Shown: positions 53,027 to 63,208, numbered from the stretch's first letter. The stretch: DNA of 64,000 nt from Candidatus Hydrogenedentota bacterium (GCA_029565395.1 JAKQOG010000178.1:124001-188000), one strand, 5' to 3'. Numbers and translations: made by a program. The notes: a model not told the origin generated them from the sequence alone.

Positions 53027-54751
53027 TCATTTTTGTCCTTTGGGTCCTTTTTGTTCCATAAGGATGCCATGCTGCCGCAGGCGGTCGGCGTCGGTTCGTG
53101 GTACGAAAATGGGGTGGCCTTTGGGGTCGATGGCTGCATAGAACATAGCGGTGGCTACAGTGCCGGGCGTGGGGATGAAACATTGCACTTGTTGGGGTTT
53201 CCAGCCGCGTTTCCGGAGCCACTCCGCGAGGGCGCGCATGTCGTGATCGGTGCAGCCGGGAAATGCACTCACAAGGTACGGAATCACATACTGTTCTTTT
53301 CCGGCATGGCGTGATTCCCGCTCAAACACGGTTAGGAATTGTTCAAAGGCGTCAAAGGCGGGTTTCCGCATGAGCCGCAGGACGGAGTCGCAACAGTGTT
53401 CCGGTGCAAGTTTTAATTGACCGCCGGTGAACTCCGCGATCAGTCCGCGCGCGTACGCGTCGTCCGTGAGCGCGAGATCATGGCGGATGCCGCTGGCGAC
53501 GCGCAGATGCGCCACGCCGGGGATCTCGCGCAAGCGGCGCAAAAGCGACAGGAGTGCCTTTTGATCCGCGTTGAAATGCGGGCAAATTTTGGGGGTCAGG
53601 CAACTGGGACGCTTGCAGACCGCAGAGGCACACCGCGCGCCCCACATGTTCGCCGTCGGCCCGCCCACGTCACTGATACTGCCGGACCAGTCGGGATGCC
53701 GCGTGAGTTCCGTGATTTCGCGTTCGATGGAGGCCGCACTGCGCGATTGGATGCGGCGTCCCTGGTGCAACGCCAACGAACAGAAGGAACATCCGCCGCC
53801 GCACCCGCGATGCGTGGTGACGCTGAACTGGATCATGGCCGCCGCCGGGATGGGTTCTTTGTAGCTGGGATGCGATTGCCGCTGGAAGGGTAATGCATAC
53901 AAGCGATCCAATTCCTCCGTGTTGAGCGGTGCGGCAGGCGGTGCGAAGACTACGGTGCGCTTGCCGCAGGCCTGTGTGGCCCACGTCATGCCGTCATGCA
54001 CCTGCGTCTCCAATTGTACCGTGGCGTCCATTAAGCGTTTTGGGTCCGCTTCAATTGCTTCGTGCGACGGCAACGTCACATATGGTTCGTTTGTGTTAAA
54101 CGGCTCCGACGTTGCAAACGCCGTGCCAGGGATGCCGGTCAGGGGTTCACCTGATTGAATGCGCCGGGCGATCTCCAGCACCTGCCGCTCCGCCATGCCA
54201 TACACGAGTAAATCCGCCTTGCTGTCCAGCAGAGTCGAACGGCGCAGTCCGTCCGACCAGAAATCATAGTGCGTGGCGCGCCGTAACGATGCTTCAATAC
54301 CGCCCAGCACCACCGGCAATCCTGGAAACGCCTGACGGATCAACCCTGTGTAGACGATGCAGGCGCGGTTCGGACGCGCGCCGTGACGTCCTCCGGGGGT
54401 GTATGCGTCGTCATGCCGCTTCTTCCGGAATGCGGTGTAATGCGCGAGCATCGAATCCAGTGATCCTGCGCTTGCCCCTGCAAACAGTTTCGGACGTCCC
54501 ATCCGCGCAATATCGCTGGCGTCCGTCCAGCGCGGCTGTGCCACAATCCCCACGCGAAAGCCATGTGCCTCCAACCATCGCCCCAACAATGCCGCCCCGA
54601 ACGACGGATGGTCCACATACGCGTCCCCCGAGACCAATAGAATATCCAGTGCGTCCCAACCCAGCCGCTCCATGTCTTCCCGGCACATTGGCAGGAATTG
54701 ATGTGCCTGGTCCATCGAATTCTTTTTTCTATCGGGGTTTCTTTTTTGCAT
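53027..54751 (-). CDS. YgiQ-family radical SAM protein
   Basis: 574 residues from the first ATG; a start at 54715 (MDQAHQFLPM) is also possible and neither has a strong ribosome site. The N-terminal half carries a B12-binding-like domain (DILLVSGDAYVDHPSFGAAL, VVLGGIEASLRRATHYDF). The radical-SAM cluster motif is CGGGCSFC near residue 330, after VTTHRG. DVGGPTANMW and LRVASGIRHDL fit YgiQ. The C-terminal extension after IPTPGTVATAM is short compared with long YgiQ proteins. The substrate is unknown. It is divergent from the flavoprotein gene. Confidence 0.93.
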   Translation of the reverse strand: MQKRNPDRKKNSMDQAHQFLPMCREDMERLGWDALDILLVSGDAYVDHPSFGAALLGRWLEAHGFRVGIVAQPRWTDASDIARMGRPKLFAGASAGSLDSMLAHYTAFRKKRHDDAYTPGGRHGARPNRACIVYTGLIRQAFPGLPVVLGGIEASLRRATHYDFWSDGLRRSTLLDSKADLLVYGMAERQVLEIARRIQSGEPLTGIPGTAFATSEPFNTNEPYVTLPSHEAIEADPKRLMDATVQLETQVHDGMTWATQACGKRTVVFAPPAAPLNTEELDRLYALPFQRQSHPSYKEPIPAAAMIQFSVTTHRGCGGGCSFCSLALHQGRRIQSRSAASIEREITELTRHPDWSGSISDVGGPTANMWGARCASAVCKRPSCLTPKICPHFNADQKALLSLLRRLREIPGVAHLRVASGIRHDLALTDDAYARGLIAEFTGGQLKLAPEHCCDSVLRLMRKPAFDAFEQFLTVFERESRHAGKEQYVIPYLVSAFPGCTDHDMRALAEWLRKRGWKPQQVQCFIPTPGTVATAMFYAAIDPKGHPIFVPRTDADRLRQHGILMEQKGPKGQK

Positions 54752-54884
54752 GGAGGCAGCATATCACAAGGAATCCAGAATCATGGAAATTAGCGCCAGT
54801 GTTGTGTATCCCATTTCAGGCAGCGCGGGGATGCGTTGACGGCGAAAACCCGTTATACTCAGGAAAAACCGGAAGGAGAAAGCA

Positions 54885-55457
54885 GTGAAAGCAATTGCGA
54901 TCAATGGGAGTGCACGGGAAGCGGGCAATACGGAAATCCTGCTGAAGAAATGTCTGAGCATTCTGAAGGAGCAGGGTATCGAAGGCGAACTCATCCGTTT
55001 GTGTGAGAAAAAAATCACCCCGTGTAACGCGTGTACACTGTGTTTTAAGAACAAGGATATGAAATGCGTGATCACGAATGATGCGTTTCAGGAAGTCTTC
55101 GACAAGATGCTGGCGGCGGACATCATTATTCTGGGATCACCGGTGTATTTTGGGTCCGCCACGGCGGATATAACAGCGCTCCTGGATCGCGCGGGATATG
55201 TCTCGCGCGCCAACGGCAATGTATTCTCCCGGAAACTCGGCGGCCCCGTGGTGGTGGCGCGCCGTGCGGGCCAGAACTTCACCTACGCACAATTGATGTT
55301 CTGGTTCATGATCAACGACATGATTATGCCCGGCTCTACCTATTGGAACATTGGGTTCGGCGCGGCCATCGGCGAGGTGAATGAGGATCAGGAAGCAATT
55401 CAAACCGTGACGCGGTTCGCGGAGAATCTCGCCTGGCTCGCGAAAAAACTTTACTAA
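54885..55457 (+). CDS. Flavodoxin-like NAD(P)H:FMN reductase family protein
   Basis: 190 residues, GTG start with AAGGAGAA at good spacing. IAINGSAREAGNTEILLKKC is the FMN-phosphate loop. CNACTLC lies near residue 47, as in iron-sulfur flavoproteins or Cys-containing NAD(P)H reductases. IIILGSPVYFGSATADITAL is the second flavin contact. It resembles iron-sulfur flavoprotein-type reductases; whether a cluster is bound is unclear because only three Cys are near. The DUF4838 gene starts 12 bases after its stop. Confidence 0.85.
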   Translation: MKAIAINGSAREAGNTEILLKKCLSILKEQGIEGELIRLCEKKITPCNACTLCFKNKDMKCVITNDAFQEVFDKMLAADIIILGSPVYFGSATADITALLDRAGYVSRANGNVFSRKLGGPVVVARRAGQNFTYAQLMFWFMINDMIMPGSTYWNIGFGAAIGEVNEDQEAIQTVTRFAENLAWLAKKLY

Positions 55458-55469
55458 AGGAATCTTCGC

Positions 55470-57305
55470 ATGCCCAGAAACATCTTCACAATAGCAGGCT
55501 TTATTCTGCTTCTTGCTACACAGGCTATTGCCGGGCCATGGACGGCCTGGCAGAATGCGCTTGCGCCCACGGGGGTTCCCGGTCATAAACTGACCCTGTC
55601 CAAAAATGGGGCTGCCGCCTATGTCGTTGTGATCCCGGAAAAGGCCTCTACGCAAGAGCAAAAAGCCGCGGAGGACCTTGTGCTCTGGCTGAAAGAGATG
55701 ACCGGCACGGAATTCCCCATTGTGCGCGATTCCACGCCGCCCCGCGACAAGGAAATCAGTATCGGGAATACAAACCGCCTTGTGGATATTCCCGAAGCCA
55801 AACAAGATCTCCAGGATGAAGGTTACGCCATTGCTGTCAAGGATAAGCGCCTTTTTCTGTTAGGCGGGCGCGTCCGCGGGCCCATCAACGCGGTGTATGC
55901 GTTGTTGGAAGAGGATTTGGGCTGCCGCTGGTATGCAGGCTCTTCCGCCACGATTCCAAAACGCTCCACGTTGAAATTCAGGCCGGCGCCGCGCGTGTTT
56001 ACACCCATTCTGATGTTGCGCGATCCGTTTTATCAGGTGGCATTTGACGGAACGTGGTCCCTGCGCAACCGAACCAATGCACCTTCCGCTGCAATTCCTG
56101 AAGAATGGGGCGGCAATGTTAACTATGTGCTGTTCGTACACACCTTCAATACGCTGCTGCCGCCGGATCAGTATTTTAAGGATCACCCGGAATATTTCAT
56201 GCTCGGCGCCGACGGCAAACGAAGTGCGCAGCAACTCTGCACCACGAATCCGGACGTAATCCGCATTGTCACGGAGAACACCCTCCGGTTTTTGAAGGAT
56301 AATCCTAACGCCGAGATCATCAGTGTGTCTAAAAATGATGGCGGCGGCACGTGCCTGTGTCCGAACTGCAAGGCGCTGGACGATGCCGAGGGTACAAACG
56401 CGGCCGCACTCCTTTTTCTGGTGAACAAGGTGGCGGAGGCGGTCGAAAAGGAATATCCCCGCGTGATCGTGGATACCCTGGCGTACCTGGAGACCGTAAA
56501 GCCGCCCAAGGCCCTGCGGCCCAGAAAAAATGTCGCCATTCGCCTCTGCACGGACAATTGCATGTGGTCGAAACCGTTCACGCCCGCCGAGGAAGTCCCC
56601 GCATTTCACGATGCAATGGTAGGCTGGAGCGCGATTCATGACCGCATCACGATTTGGGATTATTGCGTGAATTTCAGCCATTACCCCGCGCCGATGCCGA
56701 ATCTCCCGGCGATTGCCGCCAACATCCGGTTTTTTGTGGCGCATAACGCGAAAGGCGTGATGGAACAGGGCGCGTATCAGAGCCCCTGCGCGGAAAACGA
56801 CTTGCTGCGCGCATGGGTCTTTGCAAAATTAATGTGGGATCCCACACGTGACCTCGATGCGCTTGTTCAGGATTTCATCTGGGGCTATTTCGGCAACGCC
56901 GCGCCCGCCATTGCGGAATACAATGCCCTCCTGGCAAAAACCGCGCAGGAACACACGGAAAGCATGAAAAGCCCCAAGGACGGCATCCGCTATCCGATGG
57001 ATTCCGAATTCCTCACGAAAGAGTTTCTCTTGGCGGCCTCCGCGCTATATGATAAGGCCGAGCAGCTTGCGGATTCCGACGAACTCAAACAGCACGTGGA
57101 GCGGGATCGGATTCCCATTCTTTATGTACTGCTCTGCCGCGGGCCGGAATTCGTGGGCGCGGACTATGGCGCGGTGCTGGATCGCTTCGAAACTATAGCG
57201 CACCGCGAAAAAATGACACATATTTACGAAGGACCGCCCGATCTGGATCAGAAGCTTCAGGGATGGCGGGATGCATGGAATAAAACACAAACGAAGGAGA
57301 AATAA
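55470..57305 (+). CDS. Secreted DUF4838 protein with glucuronidase-N-like domain
   Basis: 611 residues. Signal peptide about 1-22 (IFTIAGFILLLATQAIAG). An N-terminal alpha/beta domain at about 40-150 resembles the GH67/GH20 domain 2 fold (EQKAAEDLVLWLKEMTGTEF, RGPINAVYALLEEDLGCRW). The DUF4838 barrel covers about 200-480, with SKNDGGGTCLCPNCKALDD, YLETVKPPKALRPRKNVAIR and IWDYCVNFSHYPAPMPN. The remaining part is helical. DUF4838 proteins are presumed glycoside hydrolases of unknown specificity. The fucosidase gene starts two bases downstream, supporting a shared glycan-degradation role. Confidence 0.88.
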   Translation: MPRNIFTIAGFILLLATQAIAGPWTAWQNALAPTGVPGHKLTLSKNGAAAYVVVIPEKASTQEQKAAEDLVLWLKEMTGTEFPIVRDSTPPRDKEISIGNTNRLVDIPEAKQDLQDEGYAIAVKDKRLFLLGGRVRGPINAVYALLEEDLGCRWYAGSSATIPKRSTLKFRPAPRVFTPILMLRDPFYQVAFDGTWSLRNRTNAPSAAIPEEWGGNVNYVLFVHTFNTLLPPDQYFKDHPEYFMLGADGKRSAQQLCTTNPDVIRIVTENTLRFLKDNPNAEIISVSKNDGGGTCLCPNCKALDDAEGTNAAALLFLVNKVAEAVEKEYPRVIVDTLAYLETVKPPKALRPRKNVAIRLCTDNCMWSKPFTPAEEVPAFHDAMVGWSAIHDRITIWDYCVNFSHYPAPMPNLPAIAANIRFFVAHNAKGVMEQGAYQSPCAENDLLRAWVFAKLMWDPTRDLDALVQDFIWGYFGNAAPAIAEYNALLAKTAQEHTESMKSPKDGIRYPMDSEFLTKEFLLAASALYDKAEQLADSDELKQHVERDRIPILYVLLCRGPEFVGADYGAVLDRFETIAHREKMTHIYEGPPDLDQKLQGWRDAWNKTQTKEK

Positions 57306-57307
57306 CC

Positions 57308-59080
57308 ATGATGGGCAAAAAAACAGTACCCTGGATTTCAGCCATGATCCTTGTGGCAGTTCTACTTGGGCCTTGGGCGTGGTGTGCGGACAGCGGCGTG
57401 CCGCAGGAGACAAAAGAACAGCGCGACGCCCGCATGGCGTGGTGGCGGGAGGCAAAGTTTGGTATGTTTATTCACTGGGGGTTGTATGCGATCCCCTCGG
57501 GCGTGTGGAAGGGCAAGGACGTGAATACGGCGGGCGAGTGGATCATGTTCGGCGGGCAAATTCCCGTGAGCGAGTATGAGCCCCTGCAAAAAGAGTTCAA
57601 TCCTGTGAAATACAACCCGGAGGAATGGGTGCGCATTGCAAAGGCCGCCGGGATGAAGTACATCACGATCACCAGCAAGCATCACGACGGATTCTGCCTT
57701 TTCGACAGCAAGCTCACCGATTGGGATGTGATGAACACGCCCTACGGGAAGGATTTACTGAAACCGCTGGCGGACGCCTGCCACAAGGAAGGCGTGAAAA
57801 TGTGCTGGTACCATTCCATCCTTGATTGGCACAACCCTGATTATCTGCCGCGCGGCGCGGGAAGTCCGCGTCCCTGGGATACACGCCCCACCGAAGGCGC
57901 GGACTACAACCGCCACATCGATTATATGGAAGGCCAGTTGCGCGAATTGCTCACGAACTACGGCGAAATCGGCGTGATCTGGTTTGATGGCGGCTGGGAA
58001 CACAAGGCGGAAGAGCACCGTGCGGACGAAGTGGCCGCGATGATCCGCGGCATCCAGCCGAAGATCATCATCAATGACCGCATCTGCATTCCGCAGGACT
58101 TCAATACGCCGGAACAGTACATTCCCGCTACCGGCATCAAGGATCGCGATTGGGAAGTCTGCATGACCATGAACGACACGTGGGGCTACAAAGTGCACGA
58201 CCTCAATTGGAAGTCCACGGAAGACCTCATCCGGAAACTGGTGGACATCGTGAGCAAGGGTGGGAACTTCCTGCTCAATGTCGGTCCGACTGCGGAAGGA
58301 CTGATCCCCGACGCGAGCGTGGAGCGGCTCTCGGCCATTGGGAAATGGATGGATGTGAACGGTGACAGCATCTACGGCACGACGGCGAGCGTGTTTAAGC
58401 GCCTGCCTTGGGGCCGCTGCACCGTCAAGCCCGGCAAACTGTTCCTGCAGGTGTTCGACTGGCCCGCCAACGGCGAACTGCTCGTGCCGGGATTGAAGAG
58501 CGACGTAAAAGCCGCTTACCTGATGGCCGATGCAACCAAAGCGCCGCTCACCACAGCAAAGAAAGACGACTCCACAATAGTTTCCGTGCCTGCCGCCGCG
58601 CCCGACGCCGTCGCGAGCGTGGTCGTGCTGGAGATTGCGGGCGCGCCTGAAGTGGTGGATGTGCCTTTCCGCGCAGGGGCCGACGGCGTGCTCGAAGTGC
58701 GCGCGTGTGATGCGGACATCCACGGCGAAACCGCAAAATATGAAACCAGCCACCAGCTTGATAATATCGGCTGCTGGACGAATAAAAACGACTGGGTGAG
58801 CTGGCTGGTCGAAATTCCCAAGGCCGGCGCATATGACGTGGAAGTGAATTACGCCTGCGATAAAGGCGCTGCCGGCGCCACATATGCGCTCAGCGTGTGC
58901 GAACAGAAAGTGGAAGGAAAAGTGAGCAGCACGGACGCGTGGTCCAAGTTCAAAACGGAAAAAATCGGTTCCATGACTTTTGCAAAACCCGGCCCCTGTG
59001 AACTGGCCGTCAAACCCCTCGAAATCCCCTCTGGAGCGCTCATGAACCTTAAGGCGGTGAAACTCATCCCTAAAAAATAG
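57308..59080 (+). CDS. GH29 alpha-L-fucosidase with C-terminal carbohydrate-binding-like domain
   Basis: 590 residues. The signal peptide ends near AWC-A (about residue 27). The GH29 barrel starts AWWREAKFGMFIHWGLYAIP, continues with KYITITSKHHDGFCLFDSK, and has the nucleophile Asp227 in IGVIWFDGGWEH. GGNFLLNVGPTAEGLIP marks the end of the domain (about 320-340). A beta-sandwich of about 135 residues at the C-terminus (NDWVSWLVEIPKAGAYDVEV, SGALMNLKAVKLIP) looks like a carbohydrate-binding module. It should release alpha-L-fucose outside the cytoplasm. A strong terminator follows. Confidence 0.95.
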   Translation: MMGKKTVPWISAMILVAVLLGPWAWCADSGVPQETKEQRDARMAWWREAKFGMFIHWGLYAIPSGVWKGKDVNTAGEWIMFGGQIPVSEYEPLQKEFNPVKYNPEEWVRIAKAAGMKYITITSKHHDGFCLFDSKLTDWDVMNTPYGKDLLKPLADACHKEGVKMCWYHSILDWHNPDYLPRGAGSPRPWDTRPTEGADYNRHIDYMEGQLRELLTNYGEIGVIWFDGGWEHKAEEHRADEVAAMIRGIQPKIIINDRICIPQDFNTPEQYIPATGIKDRDWEVCMTMNDTWGYKVHDLNWKSTEDLIRKLVDIVSKGGNFLLNVGPTAEGLIPDASVERLSAIGKWMDVNGDSIYGTTASVFKRLPWGRCTVKPGKLFLQVFDWPANGELLVPGLKSDVKAAYLMADATKAPLTTAKKDDSTIVSVPAAAPDAVASVVVLEIAGAPEVVDVPFRAGADGVLEVRACDADIHGETAKYETSHQLDNIGCWTNKNDWVSWLVEIPKAGAYDVEVNYACDKGAAGATYALSVCEQKVEGKVSSTDAWSKFKTEKIGSMTFAKPGPCELAVKPLEIPSGALMNLKAVKLIPKK

Positions 59081-59104
59081 TTGCTATTTATTTGCGAAAT
59101 TATG

Positions 59105-59136
59105 GAGCACGGTAAAAATGCCGTGCTCTTTTTTTT
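59105..59136 (+). terminator. Intrinsic terminator after the fucosidase gene
   Basis: GAGCACGG (59105-59112) pairs with CCGTGCTC (59121-59128) over an eight-base loop, followed by eight T. It stops the flavoprotein-DUF4838-fucosidase transcript before the convergent bat operon. Confidence 0.9.
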
Positions 59137-59168
59137 CTGATAGCTGATGGCTGAATGCTGACAGCCTC

Positions 59169-59972
59169 CTATGGCTTGTGTACCATTTCCGCCGCCGTTT
59201 GCGGAATCCAGCAGGTACGGTTATCGCGCAGGCGGATGTAGTACCAGCCGCCGCGGTCTTCTTCGAGGATGAACTCCGTGCCGGAATGCAGCGGCTCTTC
59301 GAAGCTGGGCTGGTACGTTTCGCCATTGCCTTTGCGCGCGGCGATTTCCTGGGCGGTAATCACGCCGCTTACGTCGCGCGAATGCTGCACGGCCTCCACC
59401 ATGAGCGATCCGAAGAGCAGTCCGCTGACGATTGCGCAGATCACGATGCCCCAGGTGATCAGGGCGCGGCGGACAAAGAGGCGGAGTCCGGCAAGGATCC
59501 ACAAGGCAAGAAAGAATGGCACAAAGAGGATAGTGCGCGCGCGCGCGCTAAAATCGTAATGCCAGAAAAACAGGGTTTTGAGAACCCGTGCGCGTTGGGG
59601 TTCATCCACGCGATCCAGGCGCTGGCTGCGCACATACGACAGGTTATGAAGCACATTCGGGTCATTGGGAAGATATTGTTCGGCACGGCGGTAATTTAAG
59701 ATGGCGCGTCCGAGATCGCCGCTCATGAAATAGGCATTTCCGAGGTTGTAATAGAGCTGGCCGTTGCACACGCCGCCTTCTTCCAATATGCGCTCAAAGC
59801 GCAGGATGCTTTTCTGATACAAGTCTTTCGCGCCGTCCGGATCGGTGGCCGCCAACTCATTGGCCTGGCGGAACAGCGCATTGCCTTCGGTCAGCAGCGA
59901 GTGAAGCTGGCCGGTATCCAGCGCGCCCGCGCTCAAGGCGGCGATGATTGTTATAAGCAGCCCGGCATTCAT
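59169..59972 (-). CDS. batE: BatE-like TPR/SH3 membrane protein
   Basis: 267 residues. A signal or first helix lies at 1-18, TPR units at about 35-130 (YYNLGNAYFMSGDLGRAILN), and two transmembrane helices at about 150-170 and 185-205. The C-terminal SH3-like domain (about 220-262) has EFILEEDRGGWYYIRLRDNR and CWIP. This is the BatE architecture of Bat (Bacteroides aerotolerance) operons. Here it is the last of batB-batC-batD-batE, overlapping batD by four bases. Its precise role is unknown; the set is linked to stress tolerance and membrane-protein complexes with MoxR ATPases. Confidence 0.88.
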   Translation of the reverse strand: MNAGLLITIIAALSAGALDTGQLHSLLTEGNALFRQANELAATDPDGAKDLYQKSILRFERILEEGGVCNGQLYYNLGNAYFMSGDLGRAILNYRRAEQYLPNDPNVLHNLSYVRSQRLDRVDEPQRARVLKTLFFWHYDFSARARTILFVPFFLALWILAGLRLFVRRALITWGIVICAIVSGLLFGSLMVEAVQHSRDVSGVITAQEIAARKGNGETYQPSFEEPLHSGTEFILEEDRGGWYYIRLRDNRTCWIPQTAAEMVHKP

Positions 59973-61831
59973 CGCAGGACTCCTTTCTCCAGGGCTTGAA
60001 TGATTGCCAGGGTTTGTTCGATGAGCCCCGCGGCATTTTGCCCGCTGCTTTGCCCCGCATAGGAATAGGCTTCACATTGCCGGAAAATCTCTTTCAACTG
60101 CGCCTGAATCTCAGGGGCGGCCTGTTTTTGTTCCAGGAGGCGGCGTGCATCTTCATAGGTCAGCGCGGTTCCGGCCACACGAAGCTTGGCGCCCAGATAT
60201 TCCCGCAACGCGTTCAAGGTTTCTTCGCAGGCACGCCCGGCGTTTGCGACATCGATTGCTTTCAGCCGGTGCGCCGCTTCCGCATGGGCGCGCTTGGCCC
60301 GCCGCAGTTCAGGATTCGCCAAGCCCTTGCGGCGCGTCAACACGATTCCCGCAAGAACGGCGTAGGCCAGCGGCGGCAGGAACAAAATCGCCAGCCACAG
60401 CGGCGACCGCACCCAGTATCCCGGATCAAAGGCCTGGCTGGTCAGTACGGTTAAATCTTCATAATTGTGCGCAATGCCTTCGCGCCATTGCGTCAATTGA
60501 TTCCGGACGTGCTGCACTTCAACGCCTTCCGCTTGCTCCGCCGTCACCACGCGGCTTTCGTGCACTTTCAGTGGAATCGGACGGGTGCGTGCTTCCTGAT
60601 AGGTCCCCGTATCGGAATTGAAGTAATTCAGCGTAATGGGCGGGATCGCGTTCACCGAGGCATCCTGTGCGCGAATGGTCTGGGTAAAAACCTTTGCATT
60701 CCCTTCAATTTTGCCCGGCGCCATTTCCTTGGGGATTTTGAACTGTTTGGCAAGTTCCGGCTGTGCTTCGAGCGGCGGCAGTTCAACGGCCTTAAGGTAC
60801 GGCGAGCCGCTGATACGCAGGGTCAGTGTGATGGGATCACCCACGTTGACTTCCGTGGGCGTGGCGCTGGCGGTAATGGTGAATGTGCCCAGCAATCCGC
60901 TGAAATTAGCGGGCCGCCCCTGTTGCGGAAGTTCCGCCACATCCAGCCGAAGGGCGTTGGACGGCGTTACAAAATTCTTGAACGTGCCCCGAGAACCGAA
61001 GAAGGGATCATTCCCGAAAAAGTCATTGAAGAATCCGCGCTGCCCCCGGCGCTGTTCACTCACTTTTCCCTCACACGCCACCGTGGCGGGCTGGATGTCG
61101 ATGCTTCCAGTTTGTTTGGGGATCAAGACCTTCTTGAACGAGAGCGTGGTGTAGGAAATTGTATCCAGCACTTCCTGCCCTTTTTCGGCAATGCACTCCA
61201 TGTCCCCGGCTTGTACCTTGTAATATTCCTTGCCGGGGTTCTGCGGTTCTCCAAGGTCTTCCACAACGAACCGTGCGTCTTGTAATACGGGAACCGTGAA
61301 GGCGAAATTGCGCACATCTTTGCCCAGATACCAGGTTATGGTAAGCACCACCGGCTGACCCACATAGCATCTTTCCGAACTCAGCGCGAGGCGCAACTTA
61401 AATTCGGCTGTTTCCTGCGGCGTGCGGCCATTGAGTTGAATCGGCTGCGTGGTGAACCGCTGCCCCTCCGCCATGACGGCGATAGCGGGGATGGTCAACA
61501 GGCCTGCCTTTTTCGGCGTGAGGCGGTATGAGTAGATATAGGCCCGTTGCACATTGGAGGTCACATGTCCATTTACAATGGAGACCGACTGGCTGTTATT
61601 CGTCTGGCCCCCGAGGGATTGCACATCGAAGTCTTGGGTCAACGCGGTGATATCCGGCTCTTGCGGACGGTCGCTCCCCTGGATCTGAATCTGAAACATG
61701 AACGGTTCGCCCACATACGCGTCGGTTTTCTCCACCGCGGCCCGGACCGTGACCTGCTGGGCCAGCGCGGTTACCGCGCCCGCCATGAGCAAGACCGTAA
61801 GGCCCAAACGCATATAGGGGGTTGCCGTCAT
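59969..61831 (-). CDS. batD: BatD-like protein
   Basis: 620 residues. Signal peptide about 1-24 (LGLTVLLMAGAVTALAQ). Repeated Ig-like BatD domains follow (VRAAVEKTDAYVGEPFMFQI, LRLALSSERCYVGQPVVLTI, ASATPTEVNVGDPITLTLRI). A transmembrane helix sits at about 475-497 (PLWLAILFLPPLAYAVLAG), then a cytoplasmic helical tail. It is anchored in the inner membrane with a large periplasmic part. The order matches classical Bat operons, and it overlaps batE by four bases. Confidence 0.92.
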   Translation of the reverse strand: MTATPYMRLGLTVLLMAGAVTALAQQVTVRAAVEKTDAYVGEPFMFQIQIQGSDRPQEPDITALTQDFDVQSLGGQTNNSQSVSIVNGHVTSNVQRAYIYSYRLTPKKAGLLTIPAIAVMAEGQRFTTQPIQLNGRTPQETAEFKLRLALSSERCYVGQPVVLTITWYLGKDVRNFAFTVPVLQDARFVVEDLGEPQNPGKEYYKVQAGDMECIAEKGQEVLDTISYTTLSFKKVLIPKQTGSIDIQPATVACEGKVSEQRRGQRGFFNDFFGNDPFFGSRGTFKNFVTPSNALRLDVAELPQQGRPANFSGLLGTFTITASATPTEVNVGDPITLTLRISGSPYLKAVELPPLEAQPELAKQFKIPKEMAPGKIEGNAKVFTQTIRAQDASVNAIPPITLNYFNSDTGTYQEARTRPIPLKVHESRVVTAEQAEGVEVQHVRNQLTQWREGIAHNYEDLTVLTSQAFDPGYWVRSPLWLAILFLPPLAYAVLAGIVLTRRKGLANPELRRAKRAHAEAAHRLKAIDVANAGRACEETLNALREYLGAKLRVAGTALTYEDARRLLEQKQAAPEIQAQLKEIFRQCEAYSYAGQSSGQNAAGLIEQTLAIIQALEKGVLR

Positions 61832-61834
61832 GAA

Positions 61835-63208
61835 CTACCAATCCTTATCCACGGGCTTGTATCCGCCCCGGGGCTGCATAAGCATCATCTTATGTTCCTG
61901 TTCTTCATTCAAAATTTCCCGGGCCGTTTCATCCTGTCCTTCGTCTTCGCCCTCATTCTCGCCTTCGTTTTGCATCTGCTGTGCCTGCTGTTCCTCGGAT
62001 TCGCCTTCCTGCTGGGATTGCGCCTGCTGTTGTTGCTGCTCGCCTTCCTGCTGCTGCGCCTGGGGTTGCTCCTGTTCGCCTTCCTGAGACTCCTGTTGGT
62101 CTTGTTGCTCCTGCTTCTGATCGCCCTGTTGTTGCTCCTGTTTCTGATCTTGCTTTTGCTGATCCTGGTTTTCGGAAGTATTCAGGAGGTCCAGGGCTTT
62201 CTTCAATTCTTCCACCGCGCCGCCTTGTGGTGAGAGTGATTCCTTTGCCTTGCTTTCGCGCAATTGCTGCTCCGCCGTATCTTGATACTCTACGGCTTGG
62301 TCCACATGGTCTTTCGCCTGCGCGATAGGCGGGGTTTCTTCTCCTTCGGGCTCCGGCGGACGCAATGGCGGGGTAATATTCTGCGGCGGCTGTGGAGGTG
62401 GAACATATTGCGCCATTTCCGTGGAGATGTTTTGCGCGTCGGTTTTAAGGGTCTGCTGCACCTCCGCCAGGCCTTTACAAGAATCCTCGGCGGGCGCAGG
62501 TTGTGGAGCAGGTTCCGGTTGCACCGGCGCCGGAATCGCAGTCGCTGTAGTTTCGCCTTCCACGGGTGGTTGCTCGGGAGCGGGGGCGGGTTCGGGAACG
62601 GGTGGCACGGCCGCCTGCTGCGTGGCGGTTTGCTGTGTCAACGTCTGAAGTTGCTGCTGGTCCTTGATAAGCTTTTCCAGTTTTTCTTTCAGTTCCTGCG
62701 CCTTCTTGGCGGCTTCCTCCTGGGCTTTCATCGCTTCCTGGATGGTGTTGATCGCCAGGCGCGTCACTTCCACGTTCTGTTTGGCTTCGTTCAGTTCGGG
62801 GTCCAGATCCGCCGCATGCTGAAAATACTGCACGCTCCGCCCCAACGTTTTGAGCGCTTCCTCCGGCTTCTCCTGCATCTGGCTCTCCGCCTTGTGAAAG
62901 GTGCAGTTTCCCATGTTGAACTGGCTTTTCGCTTCCAGCTTGGCATCCTTGGTTTTCATGCCCGCCTGCTCGAATGCCCCCATCGCCTTGTCATACTCTT
63001 TTTGCTGGTAATAGGCCACGCCTTTGTTGAAAAGGATTTCCGAGGCATCCGGTGCGGTCTGGCCCGCTTTCTCATAGGCCTTCAAGGCTTCGTCGTACTT
63101 GCCCTTCTCATAGGCCGCGTTGCCCTCCTGCACCAGGGAGCGCGCGGACTCCGCCGCGGCCCACCCCGAAAAAATCATCAGCGTCATGCATAAAATTCTG
63201 GTTTTCAT
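61835..63208 (-). CDS. batC: BatC-like TPR protein with Gln/Glu-rich tail
   Basis: 457 residues. The signal peptide is MKTRILCMTLMIFSGWAAA. TPR units cover about 22-165 (NAAYEKGKYDEALKAYEKAG, FNKGVAYYQQKEYDKAMGAF, SQFNMGNCTFHKAESQM). A Pro-rich middle (PEPAPAPEQPP) and a very Gln/Glu-rich low-complexity region (about 355-440) precede the short end. TPR plus disordered acidic tail is typical of BatC. The ATG overlaps the batB stop by four bases, so translation is coupled. Confidence 0.88.
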   Translation of the reverse strand: MKTRILCMTLMIFSGWAAAESARSLVQEGNAAYEKGKYDEALKAYEKAGQTAPDASEILFNKGVAYYQQKEYDKAMGAFEQAGMKTKDAKLEAKSQFNMGNCTFHKAESQMQEKPEEALKTLGRSVQYFQHAADLDPELNEAKQNVEVTRLAINTIQEAMKAQEEAAKKAQELKEKLEKLIKDQQQLQTLTQQTATQQAAVPPVPEPAPAPEQPPVEGETTATAIPAPVQPEPAPQPAPAEDSCKGLAEVQQTLKTDAQNISTEMAQYVPPPQPPQNITPPLRPPEPEGEETPPIAQAKDHVDQAVEYQDTAEQQLRESKAKESLSPQGGAVEELKKALDLLNTSENQDQQKQDQKQEQQQGDQKQEQQDQQESQEGEQEQPQAQQQEGEQQQQQAQSQQEGESEEQQAQQMQNEGENEGEDEGQDETAREILNEEQEHKMMLMQPRGGYKPVDKDW